Below are positions 42,802 through 55,284 of a stretch of 64,000 nt of DNA, piece by piece; position 1 is the stretch's first letter; the number at the start of each line of letters is the position of its first letter. Under the pieces are notes generated by a model. That model was not told where the DNA came from. It worked only from the letters and a program-made list of their open reading frames with translations, and made no database searches. Source of the stretch: Orientallactaga sibirica (lineage: Eukaryota > Chordata > Mammalia > Rodentia > Dipodidae); the NCBI GenBank assembly GCA_036365145.1, contig JAEOAD010000026.1, forward strand, positions 3,240,001-3,304,000. The letters run 5' to 3'. Made by a program: the position numbers and the translations under genes.

Positions 42802-43884
42802 TCAAACCCAAGCTCTTGCACGTGCTGGACCAGAACTCTCCCACTGAGTCCTGCTGCAGCCTGAGAGCATCTTTATAGACATCCTGAGTCTCTTCCTGAG
42901 ATGAGAGTAGGGACAACGCTGAGCAATTAGCTCAGAGTTTGCCCACCTTCTGCACAGCTCGCTTTCCTCCCTGTGGGCTGGCAGGCATGGTTCAGTCATC
43001 CTGGGGCTCCCTCCACTCCCATCTCGTCCCCCAGGCTCTCTGCAGTTGCCTAGGTAGGCCCAAGGGTGCCAGGGCGTCAAAGCACACACGTGTCCCCAGC
43101 CCTGCAGGTCGGTTGGGTGCCCAGCCTACAGCCTGGAGCCTCAGACCAGCCCCCGGCCCCCAGCTGGGACATCTGTGGCTGCAGATCTTCTCCTCCCTCT
43201 GGCAGCATGAAGCCTGCCATCACCACTGGTCTGCCTGCCGCGGACCTAGATGCATCTCATAAATAAAGAATGCGCTGGTCTGCAGAGAGGCTGCGGCACA
43301 GGCACAGCACAGGCAAAGGGTGGAGGACGAGGGCGGAGTTGGAGGCCCAGAGGACCTGAGGGGAGGTTGGGCTGCTGCCCAGACAGGATGGGAATCTTGA
43401 AGGCCGTTGGGACTGGGTGAGGATCTGTGAGGCCAGATTCTGGATGTAAAATGTTGGGGCTCAGTCCTGGCTCAAGAAGGTGTTTGGTCAGCCTCAGTGT
43501 CCCCGTTGGGACCATCAGTGTGGTTGATGCCGACCTGCAGCCCCACTGCAGTTATAACACTGACCCAGGAACCAGGGTCTGGGAATACAGAACTCGCTGC
43601 CAGGTCACTTTCCTCCTCCCATCCCCCACCTCCTCTGTCTCCGCCAAAGTGCCCAGCTGTTGGCTGTACTGAGAACTTCCCAGGGGCAGGAGGTGGGTGG
43701 GCACCGCCTGAGTCTGGCTGGAGGACAGGGACAGGTAGGAAGAGGTGATCCAGGAGAAAGGAACAAGCGTTTGGAGCAAAATGAAAAGATGCCCTCACCA
43801 GTCCCCACCCACCAGCATTTCTGTAGCTGCTTCACAGCCCTGTGATTGAGAGGTGGGCTAGGCGTCTATGAGAGAGGAAGCTTT
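42802..43884. other. Unique intergenic sequence
   Basis: GC-moderate, no repeat family recognised apart from 42802-42865, which may be a decayed tRNA-type SINE end. No exon supported. Confidence 0.55.
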
Positions 43885-44124
43885 TATTTTTTGTTTTTGG
43901 AGACAGAGAGAGAGAGGGAGAGGGAGACAGACAGAGAATGGGCGGGTCAGCAGTCTCTCAGCGCTGTGAATGAAATCTAGATGCGTGCGCCCCCTTGCGG
44001 GCAAGTGTGGCATTGCGCCCTTGCATCACTTTGCATCTGGCTAAACGTGGGACCTGGAGATTGGAACTGGGTTCTTAGGCTTAGTAGGCAAGCACCTTAA
44101 CCACTAAGCCATCTCTCCAGCCCG
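43885..44124 (-). mobile_element. DIP-like SINE, long subfamily
   Basis: Has the extra block GCGCCCCCTTGCGGGCAAGT and TGCATCACTTTGCATCTGGC shared with 48100-48375 and 59655-59908. Confidence 0.8.
43987..44000 (-). promoter_or_regulatory. CTCF-core-like motif in DIP-like SINE
   Basis: Minus strand CCGCAAGGGGGCGC, downstream of CRYBA4. Confidence 0.45.
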
Positions 44125-45265
44125 AGAGAGGAAGCTTTTAAGGAGGGAAATGGGGTGGGGGCTGCCGGGCCCTAGGGCCCACACGCCCTTCCTTCTGGTC
44201 ATCTATAAGATGTTTCCAAGAGGCCTTCTGGAACCATGACATTTAAAATGTGAAGACTCAGCCATTCAATGTACACATAGATGGAGGTTCTCATCTCTAG
44301 CCCACCCTTGGTGCATGGTGCATGTGTATGTGTGTGTGTGTACACACATGTGCGTGTGTGTTCATGGCTGTGCACAGCCGATGTGCAAATGCTCCTGCGC
44401 TTCCACATTGAAATCAGCCCTGAAGGAGAGGGCTCTGTCAATCCTGGACATCCTCATGTGGCAATCAGGCAGGGCTCCCTGGGGACCATAAAGCTGGCAG
44501 AGCGTAGCTGGCTACACAGGAATGGGGCGAGATTGAACCAGCAGGGCCAAGGCTTTGCAATCAGGCATCGGGCTTACTACTAAGCCTGAAGCCAGTGGGG
44601 CTGTGGGGCTGGGAGGATGAGGTCAGCCTTGCATTTCCAGAACCTTCTGTCTTTGGCATGGGTGGGGATGACATGGCAAACAGTTCAAAAGGTTGGGATT
44701 TGGGGGGGGGGAGAGGAAGTGTGACATGTGGGAGGTGTCTGGGTAAAGGCTTCCACAGATCTCGCCTCCCCCAACCCCAATTCCTTCTGCCTTGTTTCTG
44801 GCTCCTTCAGCATCTGCCTGTACAGGGAAAAAAGAATCCTGCCCGGGTGGGGGAGGGAGGAGGGAGGTGGCGCTGGCTGGCTGGCGCGTGGCTGGGCCTT
44901 TCTCTCTGCAGTGGCAGCTGCACCTGCTGGGTGGCTGGGGCCCGGGAGCAGGTGCAGGGCGTCTGCTGGGTCTGTTTGCAGATGGATAATGAGATGGAAT
45001 GGAGGAGGGCAAACACATTCGGCTCCTCTCAGCTGTCTGGACACAAAGGCCCAGACAAAGGAGTAGAGTATGTGAGGACAGGGCCCCCGCTCCCAGCAGA
45101 CAGTGTGCTGGACACAAAAGGCCAGTGGCCCTGGAGACAGCAAGGAAAGAGGAGGCTCCTGGTTTGACCCTTTGCTGTGAGCACCACCCAGCGAAGAGGT
45201 GCGGGGCGGGGGAGCCCTGTGAACCCTGAGCTTTGCCAGTCTGAGGATCTGTTTTTAAAACAGGG
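44125..45265. other. Unique intergenic sequence with E-box cluster
   Basis: 44320-44360 is an imperfect GT run. 44880-44960 has CAGCTG (44915-44920), CACCTG (44921-44926) and CAGGTG (44949-44954). Open frames of 190 (+) and 269 (minus) codons overlap here on opposite strands without family similarity. Confidence 0.5.
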
Positions 45266-45412
45266 GGCTGGAGAGATGGCTCAGCGGTTAAAGGCACTTG
45301 CTTGCAAAGCTTCATGGCTTGGGTTTGATTCCTCAGTGCCCACGTAAAGTCAGATGCACAAAGTGGTGTATGCATCTGGAGTTTGTTTGCAGCAGCAGGA
45401 GGTCTTGGTGCT
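45266..45412 (+). mobile_element. DIP-like SINE, 3'-truncated
   Basis: Full head and core, but the CT run and A-rich tail are missing. Confidence 0.75.
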
Positions 45413-46180
45413 GAGGGTCTGGCAGGTCCCACTGAGCTTCTGATTGGCTTCTGCAGACAGAAGGGCTGAGCGAGGGCACTTCACCTTTCTCTGGGCCTTG
45501 GTTTCTTCGAATGCCAGGGAAAGACCGCAGCTCAAGCAAAGGGCTGCTGTGTGATTGGGTTGAATGCATAAGAGCTTCCCGTGCTCCAGGCAGGTCCTTC
45601 AGGCCTCTGTCCTATGGCATTCTGTCTGCTGTGTGGGGTGGGGTGTCAGAAAGATGGGGCCGAGCTTGGTGGCGGACACAGTGTTTTCCGTGTGAGACCT
45701 GTCACAGCCTGGCATATGGAGTGTGAGAGAGTGGCTCCCCATAGTGTCCTTGTCCTGAGCCTTGGAAGCTGGGGTGTGGAGGGCCATATGGTCAGGGAAC
45801 CCTGGGATGTGGAGTCACATCGTCTGGGAGAATTGAAGTCTCCCACTGGCAACCCCACCGAGGCCTGGTGGGCCCACAGGGATCCCGACGGTCCTTAAAT
45901 ATATAAAGTTGAAGAAAGAGGCCGAGAGAAACACCAGATGTGAGAAGGGCTCTGCTGCTATTGCTGTCTTAAAAGGGGAGGATGACGCCATGGGCCAAGG
46001 GACCTGGCAACTCTTAGAAGCGGGAGAAGTCAAGGAAGGTAACCCTTCTTACCTAATGCACCCAGCAAAGACTGCCGCTCTGCTGAAAAGATCTCATTCC
46101 CATGGGACCTGTGGGAGGCCTTTGACTCCACCCCCAAGTGTGTGCTCACTTGTATAGCAGCCATACACTTCCTGATTCCT
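45413..46180. other. Unique intergenic sequence
   Basis: No repeat or gene recognised. Confidence 0.55.
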
Positions 46181-46205
46181 CTTTCTTCCTTCCTTCCTTT
46201 CTTTT

Positions 46206-46264
<59 letters not shown>

Positions 46265-46270
46265 AGAAAT

Positions 46271-46309
<39 letters not shown>

Positions 46310-46503
46310 TTTGCAAGGGGAGAGAAAGAGAGAGAGAAGAGAGACAGAGAGAATGGGCATTCCAGGGCCTCTAGCCACTGCAATCAAACTCCACATGCAT
46401 GCGCCACCTTGTGCATCTGACTTTACGTGGGTACTGGGGAATTGAACCCAGGGCATTAGGCTTTGTAGGCAAGTGCCTTAACTACTGAGCCATCTCTCCA
46501 GCT
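46181..46503 (-). mobile_element. DIP-like SINE with expanded CTTT/TTTA tail
   Basis: CTTT run 46181-46261, TTTA run 46266-46312 (the SINE tail), body 46313-46503. Confidence 0.85.
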
Positions 46504-46844
46504 CACCACTAAATGTCTTCCATGGCTCAGTTCATGGACACGGCACCTAGGCCAGGGCACTGAGACCTGGCTTCCACCTGGGCTACTTTGTCAAATGAGT
46601 CATGATCTGGGCGTGGTCTCTCAGTGCACAGAACACACCGGAGCACCGTAAGTCCAGGACACGGGTAAGCCATGCTACTAGTTATGCCATTTGCACACTG
46701 CTACCGTTTGGCCATGTATGTGCTGGACTCTCCTCAGTATGGCAGTGTCAAGAGCTTGTGGGTCTTTTAAGAAGCACAGCATCATGGGTGGTTGGTTGGG
46801 TTCTTGGGAACCCTGACCCTGGAAGGGGTCCTGGTTAGTTTATG

Positions 46845-47735
46845 AGAAGAGCAATTTTGCCGAAGACTCCACGTGCTTGGGCTGCAGGTCACTGAGAAAT
46901 CAAGCTGGAGCTGAGCTGAAAGCCTCCTCCATGTAGACCAGCTGAGAGAAAGCTGGAAAAAGCTACGCTGCATGCAGTTCAATGGGAGAGAGAGAAAACA
47001 CCAATGGAGACACTCAACTGTGGACACTGCAAACCTTAAATTTGGCCAGCCAGGCCAAATGAGCCAACAGGTGCAATAGTGGCATGTCTGTTGTGGGGGA
47101 AACCAACTGCTCTCTACTTGGACAGGAGGCCCATTCCATGGGAGGGATACACTCTGGAAACCTAGTCAAAAGGCTGGGGGGGGGGTAGGTCATGAGCCTT
47201 AGTAGTGTAAAGCCTGCTCTTGTCTGGCTAAATACATCCATTACGCTCACCAAACTGCCCCGTAAGCACTTTTCTTAACATTCATACCCATATATTAATG
47301 CTACTCTCACTTTTAGTTAGAGAAACTTCTCTTTTCAGACGGTGGTGATGACCCAAAAGGCACCATAGTGCTGAGAAGAAGTGTTCAGCACTGAAACATC
47401 TCTATCACACCCTCCAAGGCTCAGGGTTCATTGTGGAAGAGGGGGCGGAAAGAATGTAAGAGCCAAAGGAAGGGTAGGACTCCTTACAACGTGCTCCTCC
47501 AGACACAAAATGGCCTGGATATCCATGACCTCACAGTGCCTGACACTACCTACACAAGACCATCATGATAGGAGGAAAAGATGATGACATCAAACTGAAA
47601 AGGGAGACTGATTGAGAGGGGGAGGGGAGACAATGAAGAGTGGATTAGTAAGGGTGAAGTGGGGGAGGGGAGAGAATCATCATGGTTTATTGTCTACAAT
47701 TATGGAAGTTGTCAATAAAAATTTTTTTTAAAAAA
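46845..47735 (+). mobile_element. 5'-truncated LINE-1-type element
   Basis: Plus-orientation relative of 28470-29486 over about 880 bp; ends GTTGTCAATAAAAATT then A-rich. Diverged, with a GGGGGGG insertion near 47180. Confidence 0.7.
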
Positions 47736-47751
47736 CAAAACAAAAAAAGAG

Positions 47752-49021
47752 CCAGGCGTGGTAGAGCACTCCTTTAATCCTAACACTTGGGAGGCAGAGG
47801 TAGGAGGATCACCTGAGACTACATAGTGAGTTCAAGGTCAGCCTGAGCTAGAGTGAGACTCTACCTTGAAAAACAAAAAAAGAAGAGCAAGCCTGGCCTG
47901 ATGTCCTTTCCTGTCTCTCTGTGATTGTTTCCTGGCCCATGCTGGTGCCTACCAGGATGACATCTACCTGCTGGGATGTGAGGAGTAGACCCTCACCAAT
48001 GCTGGGATGGTGAGGCTATTTGACCTTGGACTTTCAAAACTGAGATCTACATCTGAGCGCCTCAGACTTTTCCTATTCATGACCCCTTTTCACCCAAGAA
48101 TTTTTTTTAAATTATTATTATTTTATTTATTTTTGGAGAGAGACACAGAGAGAGACAGACAGAGAGGGAGAGGGAGACACATAGAGATGGGCGCGCCAGC
48201 AGTCTCTCAGTTGCTGTGAACGAAATCCAGATGTGTGCGCCCCCTTGTGGGCAAGTGCGGCATTGTGCCCTTGCGTCACTTTGCATCTGGCTAAACGTGG
48301 GACCTGGAGATTGGAACCGGGTTCTTAGGCTTAGCAGGCGGGCGCCTTAACCGCTAAGCCATCTCTCCAGCCCAACCCAAGAATTTTTTACATTAAGGAC
48401 CAAATCTTGGAAACCGGTCATGGTGGTGCACACCTTTAATTCCAGTACTCGGGAGGCTGAGGTAGGAGAATTCCCAGGAGTTTGAGGCCAGCCCGAGACT
48501 ACAGAGTGAATTCTGGGTCAGCATGGGCTAAAGTGAGTCCCTACCTTGAAAAAAACAAAACAAAGAAACAAACAAAAAATCAAGTCTTGGGCTGGAGAAA
48601 TGGCTCAGTGGTTAAAGGAGCTTGCCTATAGAGTCTGATGGTCTGGGGTTGATTCTCCAGTACTCCCGTAAAGCCAGACAAACACAATAGCACATGTGTC
48701 TGGAGTTTTCTTGCAGCAATAAGAGGCACCGACACATCCATGCTCTCTCTTTCTCACTCTCTCTAATACATAAATAAAATTTTTTTTTTTTTGGGTTTTT
48801 TGAGGTAGGGTCTCACTCTAGTCCAGGCTGACCTGGAATTAACTATGTAGTCTCAGGGTGGCCTCAACTCATGGCAATCCTCCTACGTCTGCCTCCCCCC
48901 TGAGTGCTGGGATCAAAGGCGTGCGCCACCACGCCTGGCTTATAAAAAATATTTTTTTAAAAAATATTTTATTATTTATTTATTTATTTGAGAGAGAGAG
49001 AGATACAGAAATAGGCAGGGG

Positions 49022-49054
<33 letters not shown>

Positions 49055-49570
49055 AGAGAATGGGTGCACCAGGGCCTCCAGCCACTACAAACGAACTCCA
49101 GATGCATGCACCCCCTTGTGCATCTGGCTTACGTGGGTCCTGGAGAAGCGAGCCTCGAACCGGAGTCCTTAGGCTTCATAGGCAAGCATTTAACCGCTAA
49201 GCCATCTCTCCAGCCCATAAAAAATATTTTTAAAAGAATTAAATCTTGCTGAACATTTGATCTTTCAGGCTACAGGGTATCCTCAGTGTTTTTCAGAGTG
49301 CACCAATTTTTTTTTGTTTGTTCTTGTTTTTGAGGCTAGGTCTCACTCTAGCCCAGGAGGATCCGGAATTCACTGTGTAGTCTCAGGGTGGCTCTGACCT
49401 CTTGGTGATCCTCCTACCTCTGGGTTTGATTTCCTGGTGTTCACATAAAGCCAGATGCACAAAGTTGTCCAGGAGTCTGGTGATCCTTTTGCAGTGGCTA
49501 GAGGCCTTAGTGTGCCCATACTCACTCACTCACTCTCTGCTCACAAAAGAATTAAAAAAAAAATGTTTAT
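47752..49570. mobile_element. SINE cluster
   Basis: 47752-47885 B1 (+); 48100-48375 DIP-like long subfamily (minus); 48413-48585 B1 (+); 48588-48780 DIP-like (+); 48785-48940 B1 (minus); 48955-49218 DIP-like (minus); 49306-49420 B1 (minus, truncated); 49420-49568 DIP-like (+, head missing). Confidence 0.8.
48237..48250 (-). promoter_or_regulatory. CTCF-core-like motif in DIP-like SINE
   Basis: Minus strand CCACAAGGGGGCGC, in the SINE at 48100-48375. Confidence 0.5.
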
Positions 49571-49878
49571 TACAAAATTCTCTTCTCAAATTTCAAATAA
49601 CTGTCTTTTCCGTATTGTGGTACACTTCTCCCTGGTGCCATGCCGTGGACTCCCACTTGAATAGAAAAGCAAGGATTGACAGCCAGTGTCCATAGGAAGG
49701 GTGAATCATGAGTAGTGGAATTTCATCTGCCCAAGGAAAGCTGTGTGGAGCGCCCGCGTCCCAGCACATAGCTTCTTATAGTGGTAGTTTCCATAGACTG
49801 TGTTCTGGAAGGAGGGCATTTCCTACAGCTAGTGGTTCTTCTGGATTCTTGTCCCCCAAAATGAAGAATGAAGCACAG

Positions 49879-50333
49879 GGCTGGAGAGATGGCTTAGTGG
49901 TTAAGGCACTTGCCTGTAAAGCCTAAGGACCCATGTTTGATCACTCTCCAGATCCCACATAAGCCAGACGCACAAAAGGTGAGGCAAATGCAAGGTCGCA
50001 CATGCCCACTAGGTGGTGCAAGCGTCTGGAGTTCACTTGCAGTGGCTGAGGCCTTGGTGTGCCAATTCTTTCTCTCTCTGTCTCTCTCTAAAAAATAAAA
50101 ATAAAACTGAAAAAAAAAAAAGATGAATGAAGCATGGGCTGAAGAGATGGCTCAGCAGTTAAAGGCAATTGTTTGCAAGACCTGATGGTCTGGGGTTGAT
50201 TCCCCAGTGCCCATGTAAAGTCAGATGCACAGAGTGGCACTGGAGTCTGGAGTCTGCAGTGGCAGGAGGCCCTGGAGTGCCCATTTTCTTTCTTTCTCCT
50301 TCCCTTCCTTCCTTCCCTCTTTCTTTCTCTCCC

Positions 50334-50364
<31 letters not shown>

Positions 50365-50409
50365 CTCTCTCTCCCTCCCTCCCTCCCTCCCTCTCCCCCC
50401 TCTCTCCCC

Positions 50410-50460
<51 letters not shown>

Positions 50461-50777
50461 TCCCTCTTTCTTTCTTCTCTCCCCACCTCTCAAATAAAGA
50501 ATAATAATAAAGAACCCAGACGTGCAGAGGTCTGAGGTCACTCTAAGTGCACCTGAGTTAGACGCACTAGTCACAGGGGCCAATTGTCCTGTCACCTTCC
50601 ACCCCCTCCTCTGCTGTGAAAAGACAGATCTAGCCAGGTGTGGGGGCACCGACCTTTAACCCCTTAGGTCCCCTGTTCTCTGGAACTTCTCCTCCAGCAG
50701 CAAGGCGTCTGTTTCCAGCATCTTTGGCTCTAGACCCGTTTTTAATAATTGTTTAAACTTTTATTTATTTACTTGCA

Positions 50778-50828
<51 letters not shown>

Positions 50829-51350
50829 GGCATGCCAGGGCCTCTAGCCACTGCAAATGAACTCCAGATGCATGTGCCCCTTGTGCATCTGGCTTATGTG
50901 TGTCCTAGGGAATCAAACCTGGGTCCTTTGGCTTCACAGGCAAACGCCTTAACTGCTAAGCCATCTCTCCAGCCCTAGACCTATTTTTTTAAAAAAGATT
51001 TATTTTTATTTATTTGTTAGAGAAAGAGAAACAGAGAGAGAGAGAGAAAGAGAAAAGAATGGGCATGCCAGGGTCTCTAGCCACTGCAAACAAATTCCAG
51101 ATACATGTGCCAACCTTGTGCATGTGGCTTATGTGGGCACTAGGGAATCAAACCTGGATCCTTAGGCTTCCAAGCAGTACCTTAACCGCTAAGCCATCTT
51201 TCCAGCCCTGTTTTTGTTTTTGTTTTTGGTTTTTTTGAGGTAGGGTCTTGCTCTAGGCCAGGCAGACCTGACATTCACTATGTAGGCTCAGAGTACCTCG
51301 AACTAACAGTGATCCTCTTACCTCTGCCTCCCCAGTGCTGGGATTAAAGG
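49879..51350. mobile_element. SINE cluster with CTTT expansion
   Basis: 49879-50110 and 50135-50515 DIP-like (+); the second has its CT tract expanded to ~200 bp of CTTT/CTCC (50285-50480). 50757-50977 and 50990-51208 DIP-like (minus); 51212-51350 B1 (minus). Confidence 0.8.
50006..50018 (+). promoter_or_regulatory. CTCF-core-like motif in DIP-like SINE (decayed)
   Basis: CCACTAGGTGGTG; one core position has changed from C to T relative to the 5814 copy. Confidence 0.3.
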
Positions 51351-51857
51351 CCAGCTGGAGGTTCCAGGCAAGATATGTGTCTAGAAAGATGCGTTCAAAT
51401 CCCATCTGGATCCCTTGGGGATGGTGGGGGATAAAAGCAGCCACTACTGCATCTCACTGCCTCTTTATGTAAGCAACAGAGACGATACACAAGATTCCCA
51501 AGTGTGGAAATGAAAGGAGGGTAGCTGGCTTATTCAAGAACAACTGCTTTGAGCCCTTCCTGGAGCCAGTTTTGCTCCCAGGCACAGCTCCCCCACCTCA
51601 CCCCTATGACTTGGTAAGATTCATGAGCTCTACTGGAGGTTACATAAAGGGAGTCTCAGGAGGCCCCTGTGTGCTTGCTCAAGGTCACGTCTGGTCAGGG
51701 GCATGGGCAAAGCTGATATTTAAACGAGGACAAGCCTGGGTTCTGGAGGCAGGTGGAAATGTTCTAACGCGGCAGTTCTCCAGCTGGAAAGGACCTTCAT
51801 CTTCCCTGGTGGGCTTGTTACACTATAGAAAATTCTGGGTCCCATCCCAGAATTAAA
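51351..51857. other. Unique intergenic sequence
   Basis: No repeat or gene recognised. Confidence 0.55.
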
Positions 51858-52284
51858 AAAAATTAATTAATTAATTGGAGAGAGAGAGAGAGGGAGAGAG
51901 AATAGGTGTGCCAGGGCCTCCAGCCACTGCAAATGAATTCCAGACACACGTGCCACCTTGTGCATCTGGCTTACGTGGGTCCTGGGGAATTAAACCTGGG
52001 TCCTTAGGCTTTGCAGGCAAACGCCTTCACCACTAACCCATCTCTCCAGCTGCCATCCCAGAATTCTTGACTCAGTGGCTCTGGAGTGGAGCTCGAGAGG
52101 TGACATTTCTTCTACTCCTCTTCTTCCTCCTTCTTCTTTTTGGTTTTTTGAAGTAGGATCTTGCTCTATCCCTGGCTAACCTGGAATTCACTATGTAGTC
52201 TCAGGGTGGCCTCGAACTCGCCACGATCCACCTACCCCTGCCTCCCAAGTGCTGAGATTAAAGGTGTGCGCCACCACACCCAGC
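51858..52284 (-). mobile_element. DIP-like SINE and B1
   Basis: 51858-52053 DIP-like (minus); 52138-52284 B1 (minus). Confidence 0.8.
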
Positions 52285-52599
52285 CGAGAGGTGACATTTC
52301 AAACATGTTCCTGAGTGGTGTGGATGCCCAGGCCCCGGGCATCAGTAGAACCATGGCTTTGGGGGCTACTTTTCAGGGCCTCAATACTAAAATATACAAT
52401 ATAATACTTATAATATATAACGTAACAGGCATGCGGGAGGGCAGTTACAACAAAAAGTCAAACCTATAAAAACAAATGGTGCCTGTCGTCCATGGGCATG
52501 ACGTCAGACGGGTTTGAAACTTGCCACAGTCCTGAGAGTCCCCCTCTTTGTAGAGTTCAGAGGGGGACACAGGCTTTGGTCTAGCAGGTTAAGCCTTTG

Positions 52600-54750
52600 G
52601 TACCCGGGGCTCCTCCCAGGCTCTCTCTTCTGCCCTGAGCTCCGGGGCGCGCGAGTCCACCCGGCCTGCGTTGCCATGGTAGCGTGGCTAGCCGGGATGC
52701 AGGATGCTGAGCGCAGCTCAGTCGCCCCTTTGTGCTCGCCCCCCGCCCCCCCACCCACTCCACGCCCGGCTGCTTCTGGTCTTCAGGGCTGGGGGTACTG
52801 GGAGGTTGTCGGAGGGGGGGTAGGCAAAGAATGGGGTGGAGGGGTGGAGAGAGCAGGACACAGGCGAGGCCAGGGGGTGGGGTTGTCTCGCCCGCCAGCC
52901 GCTCCTGCATTAAAATTTCATGGGCGCTGCGGCAGCTACAGAGACGACGCCAGGCTGCTGCGCCCGGGGGACCAGAGGGAGGAAGGGAAAGAGGGAGGGA
53001 GAAAGGGAGGGAGGGAGGCTGCGGATGAGTGCGGGGAGGAGTCTGCGATGGGGAGGCGTCTGCAGGGGCTCCTCCAGTTCTGCAACCAGAGAGAGCCGGG
53101 GCACAAAGAGCAATCTGCACTCCAGCTTCAGGACCGTGGACCCGAGGTAAGCCACGGGTGGAGAGCGGGGGGCTGCATCCTCTCCTAGTGGCATCCTTGT
53201 CCCTGCCAGCACCCAGATGGTGGTGGGCGATGGTGGAGTCCCAGGACCACCATGTTCGCCTACCACCCCCTCATTTGGTGGTTGACCAGGCTCCCCCATA
53301 ATGTTCCAATGCAGGAGGACTCCCAACTGGAAGATACTGGTGGGGCAGGGTAGAATGCGCGGGGGCGTCCAGTGCGCAGGGGGGTCTCTCCATCATGATC
53401 TGAAAGGGAAACAAAGACCCTTCCGTTCCCCACTGCTTGTTAGATTCACATGGGCGTGGGGAGCATCAGGTCACCTCAGCCCACCGGGTTAAGCAGCAAA
53501 CTGCGGACCAAACCCAGCATGGAGGGGTTGGGTAGTGGCGGTGGGAGCCTGGATTTCCCTTCTCCACCCCACCCCCCACCCTATAGCCGCCCACCCTCCC
53601 CTGCCCAAGCGCCCGTCATTCCTGCACTTCTGGGACTCCATCCCAGATGTCCAGAGTGACTTCAAAAGGACAGAGTGCACACTCGGGAGGCAGAGGTAAG
53701 AGGATCGCTGTGAGTTTGAGGCCAGCTTGAGACTACATGGTGAATTCCAGATCAGCCTTGGGCTAACCCTACCTTGAAAAACGAAAAAAAAAAAAAAAAA
53801 AAAAAAAAGACAGAGCGCAGGTGACCCACCCTCTCTGCGACGTTTGCTCACGGCGCCAATCCATCACTTTGCAGAGCGATCGCTCCCACACGATATCTGC
53901 CCAACGCTTTGCCAGCGTGATTGGAACAACAACAGAAAAGTCCCACGAGGTGGGAAGAACCGTATTTTATAAAGACGAGCTCGCGAACATCCAGAGAGGA
54001 TTAGCGACCTGTCCAAGGGAAGTGTTTTATGAGTCCGGGCGCGACGGATTCTACAAACCATGTGCTGTATCCAAAATGGTCTCGGGAGACCCCAGAAACC
54101 CATCAGCTCGGTTTTCCTCCACCCCTACCTCTCCGGAGCCTCTGGAACATTCCCTTCCAGAGGCTGGGCATTTTGAGAGGAAAGGGACAAGACTTCTTTC
54201 CTGCAGGCAGGGAAGGGTCCTAGCGAGGGACTGTGTGGGTCTCTGGGGTCCCTGGCTCCAAGCGTCCTGGAGAATGGCTAGCGCCCGCGCTCGCGCGCAC
54301 CCACTGCAGGAGCTCAACTCCCTTAGGAAAACTCCCCCACCTGCTGCGGTTGGGGCGTGGAGGAGGTGGGCTGGGGGTGGGGGACGAACTTGCCGGAAGC
54401 AGCTTTGTTTTTCCTCGGTGTGAGCTATGGACTGAACTGGGCGCAGCCCAGAACAGAGCGTTGGCGGTGGGCACCGCGCCCTGTTCTCCAAAGCGCAATT
54501 CCCAGCTTTGAGCAGCCGCAGCAGCAGCAGCCCGGGCGGGGAGGAGCCCAGGAGACCGGATGAGTAACTCCACTCCAACAGATTTGGAAGCCCCGAGGCT
54601 CCAGGTACTCAGACTCCAGGGGACCACTTGGCCAGGGCGATGCGTCAGCACCTTTGGAGGCTGCTGCTTCTGCATCTCTGGGCGATGGCTCGGAAACCCT
54701 TTCGCTCCTCCTCCAGGTGTGGGCCGATTGGGGAGCTAACAATGTCCTGC
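52600..54750 (+). promoter_or_regulatory. CpG-rich region, candidate lncRNA promoter (MIAT position)
   Basis: Low in SINEs (one B1 fragment (+) at 53680-53810), GC-rich, with many CpGs at 52620-53160 and 54230-54560; unlike everything else downstream of CRYBA4. In human and mouse the lncRNA gene MIAT (Gomafu/RNCR2) starts on the same strand, roughly 15-20 kb beyond CRYBA4; here the gap is ~21 kb. The MIAT hallmark TACTAAC repeats are not in this window and would lie further downstream. Confidence 0.4.
52940..53145 (+). ncRNA. Candidate first exon of a lncRNA (possibly MIAT)
   Basis: A TATA-like TTAAAATT (52910-52917) precedes by ~30 bp a segment that ends GACCCGAG|GTAAGCC, a strong donor at 53146. 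A 224-codon frame overlaps it but has no recognised family and depends on GC-rich composition, so a non-coding reading is preferred. Start and identity are inferred. Confidence 0.3.
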
Positions 54751-54804
54751 CTTGCCCTTCACCTCAGCCCAGACTCAAACAGCAGTCAAGGCAAAAGGTT
54801 CCTG

Positions 54805-54990
54805 GGAAGCTGGGCGTGCTGGCGCACTCCTTTAATCCCAGCACTCTGGAGGCAGAGATAGGAGGATCACCATGAGTTCGAGGCCAGCCTGAGACTACAA
54901 GGTGAATTCCAGGTCAGCCTGGGCTAGAGTGAGACCCTACTTCGAAACAAAACAAAACAAAACACACACACACACAAACAAACAAAAAGT
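54805..54990 (+). mobile_element. B1 element
   Basis: Near-complete B1 with AAAAC/ACAC tail. Confidence 0.85.
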
Positions 54991-55284
54991 TCCTGGGGAC
55001 CACTTGGCCCTCCTCACTTAGGGTGACGCTAAATTCATCCCACCCTGAGTTTTGTTGGTGTCCTGCTAAAACAATTCTATGTGAAAAGTTGCAGGCCCTC
55101 CTCCATTTTATTCTTTTATGATTTCTGCCATTGAGAACGCACCTGAAATCTACCCTGCGTCCTTCCTTGCCATTTGTTTCCTTAACCTGTCCCCACCTCT
55201 TCACAGGGGGACAGATCGGAAGTCTTCAGTAACCACCACCTTAGGGGCAACCTCTCTTCTTCACCCCAGGCGTCAAAAATGACC

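Noticed and set aside
44623..45432. 269-codon minus-strand open frame, longest in the window
   Set aside because: Runs from a SINE into GC-rich unique DNA, overlaps a plus-strand frame of 190 codons, and shows no family similarity or splice support.
45896..45906. TATA-like ATATATAAAG in unique DNA
   Set aside because: No donor site or exon follows at suitable spacing, and the region lacks other promoter signs.
50285..50480. Long polypyrimidine tract as a possible H-DNA or regulatory element
   Set aside because: It is the expanded CT tract of a SINE; similar expansions occur at 30578, 46181 and 21041, so nothing specific is implied.
52514..53188. 224-codon plus-strand open frame
   Set aside because: Composition is Gly/Arg/Glu-rich from purine-rich repeats, it reads through a strong splice donor, and no family is recognised.
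53821..54423. 200-codon plus-strand open frame in the CpG-rich region
   Set aside because: Starts next to a poly(A) tail of a B1 fragment, no recognisable domain; CpG-rich DNA has few stop codons.
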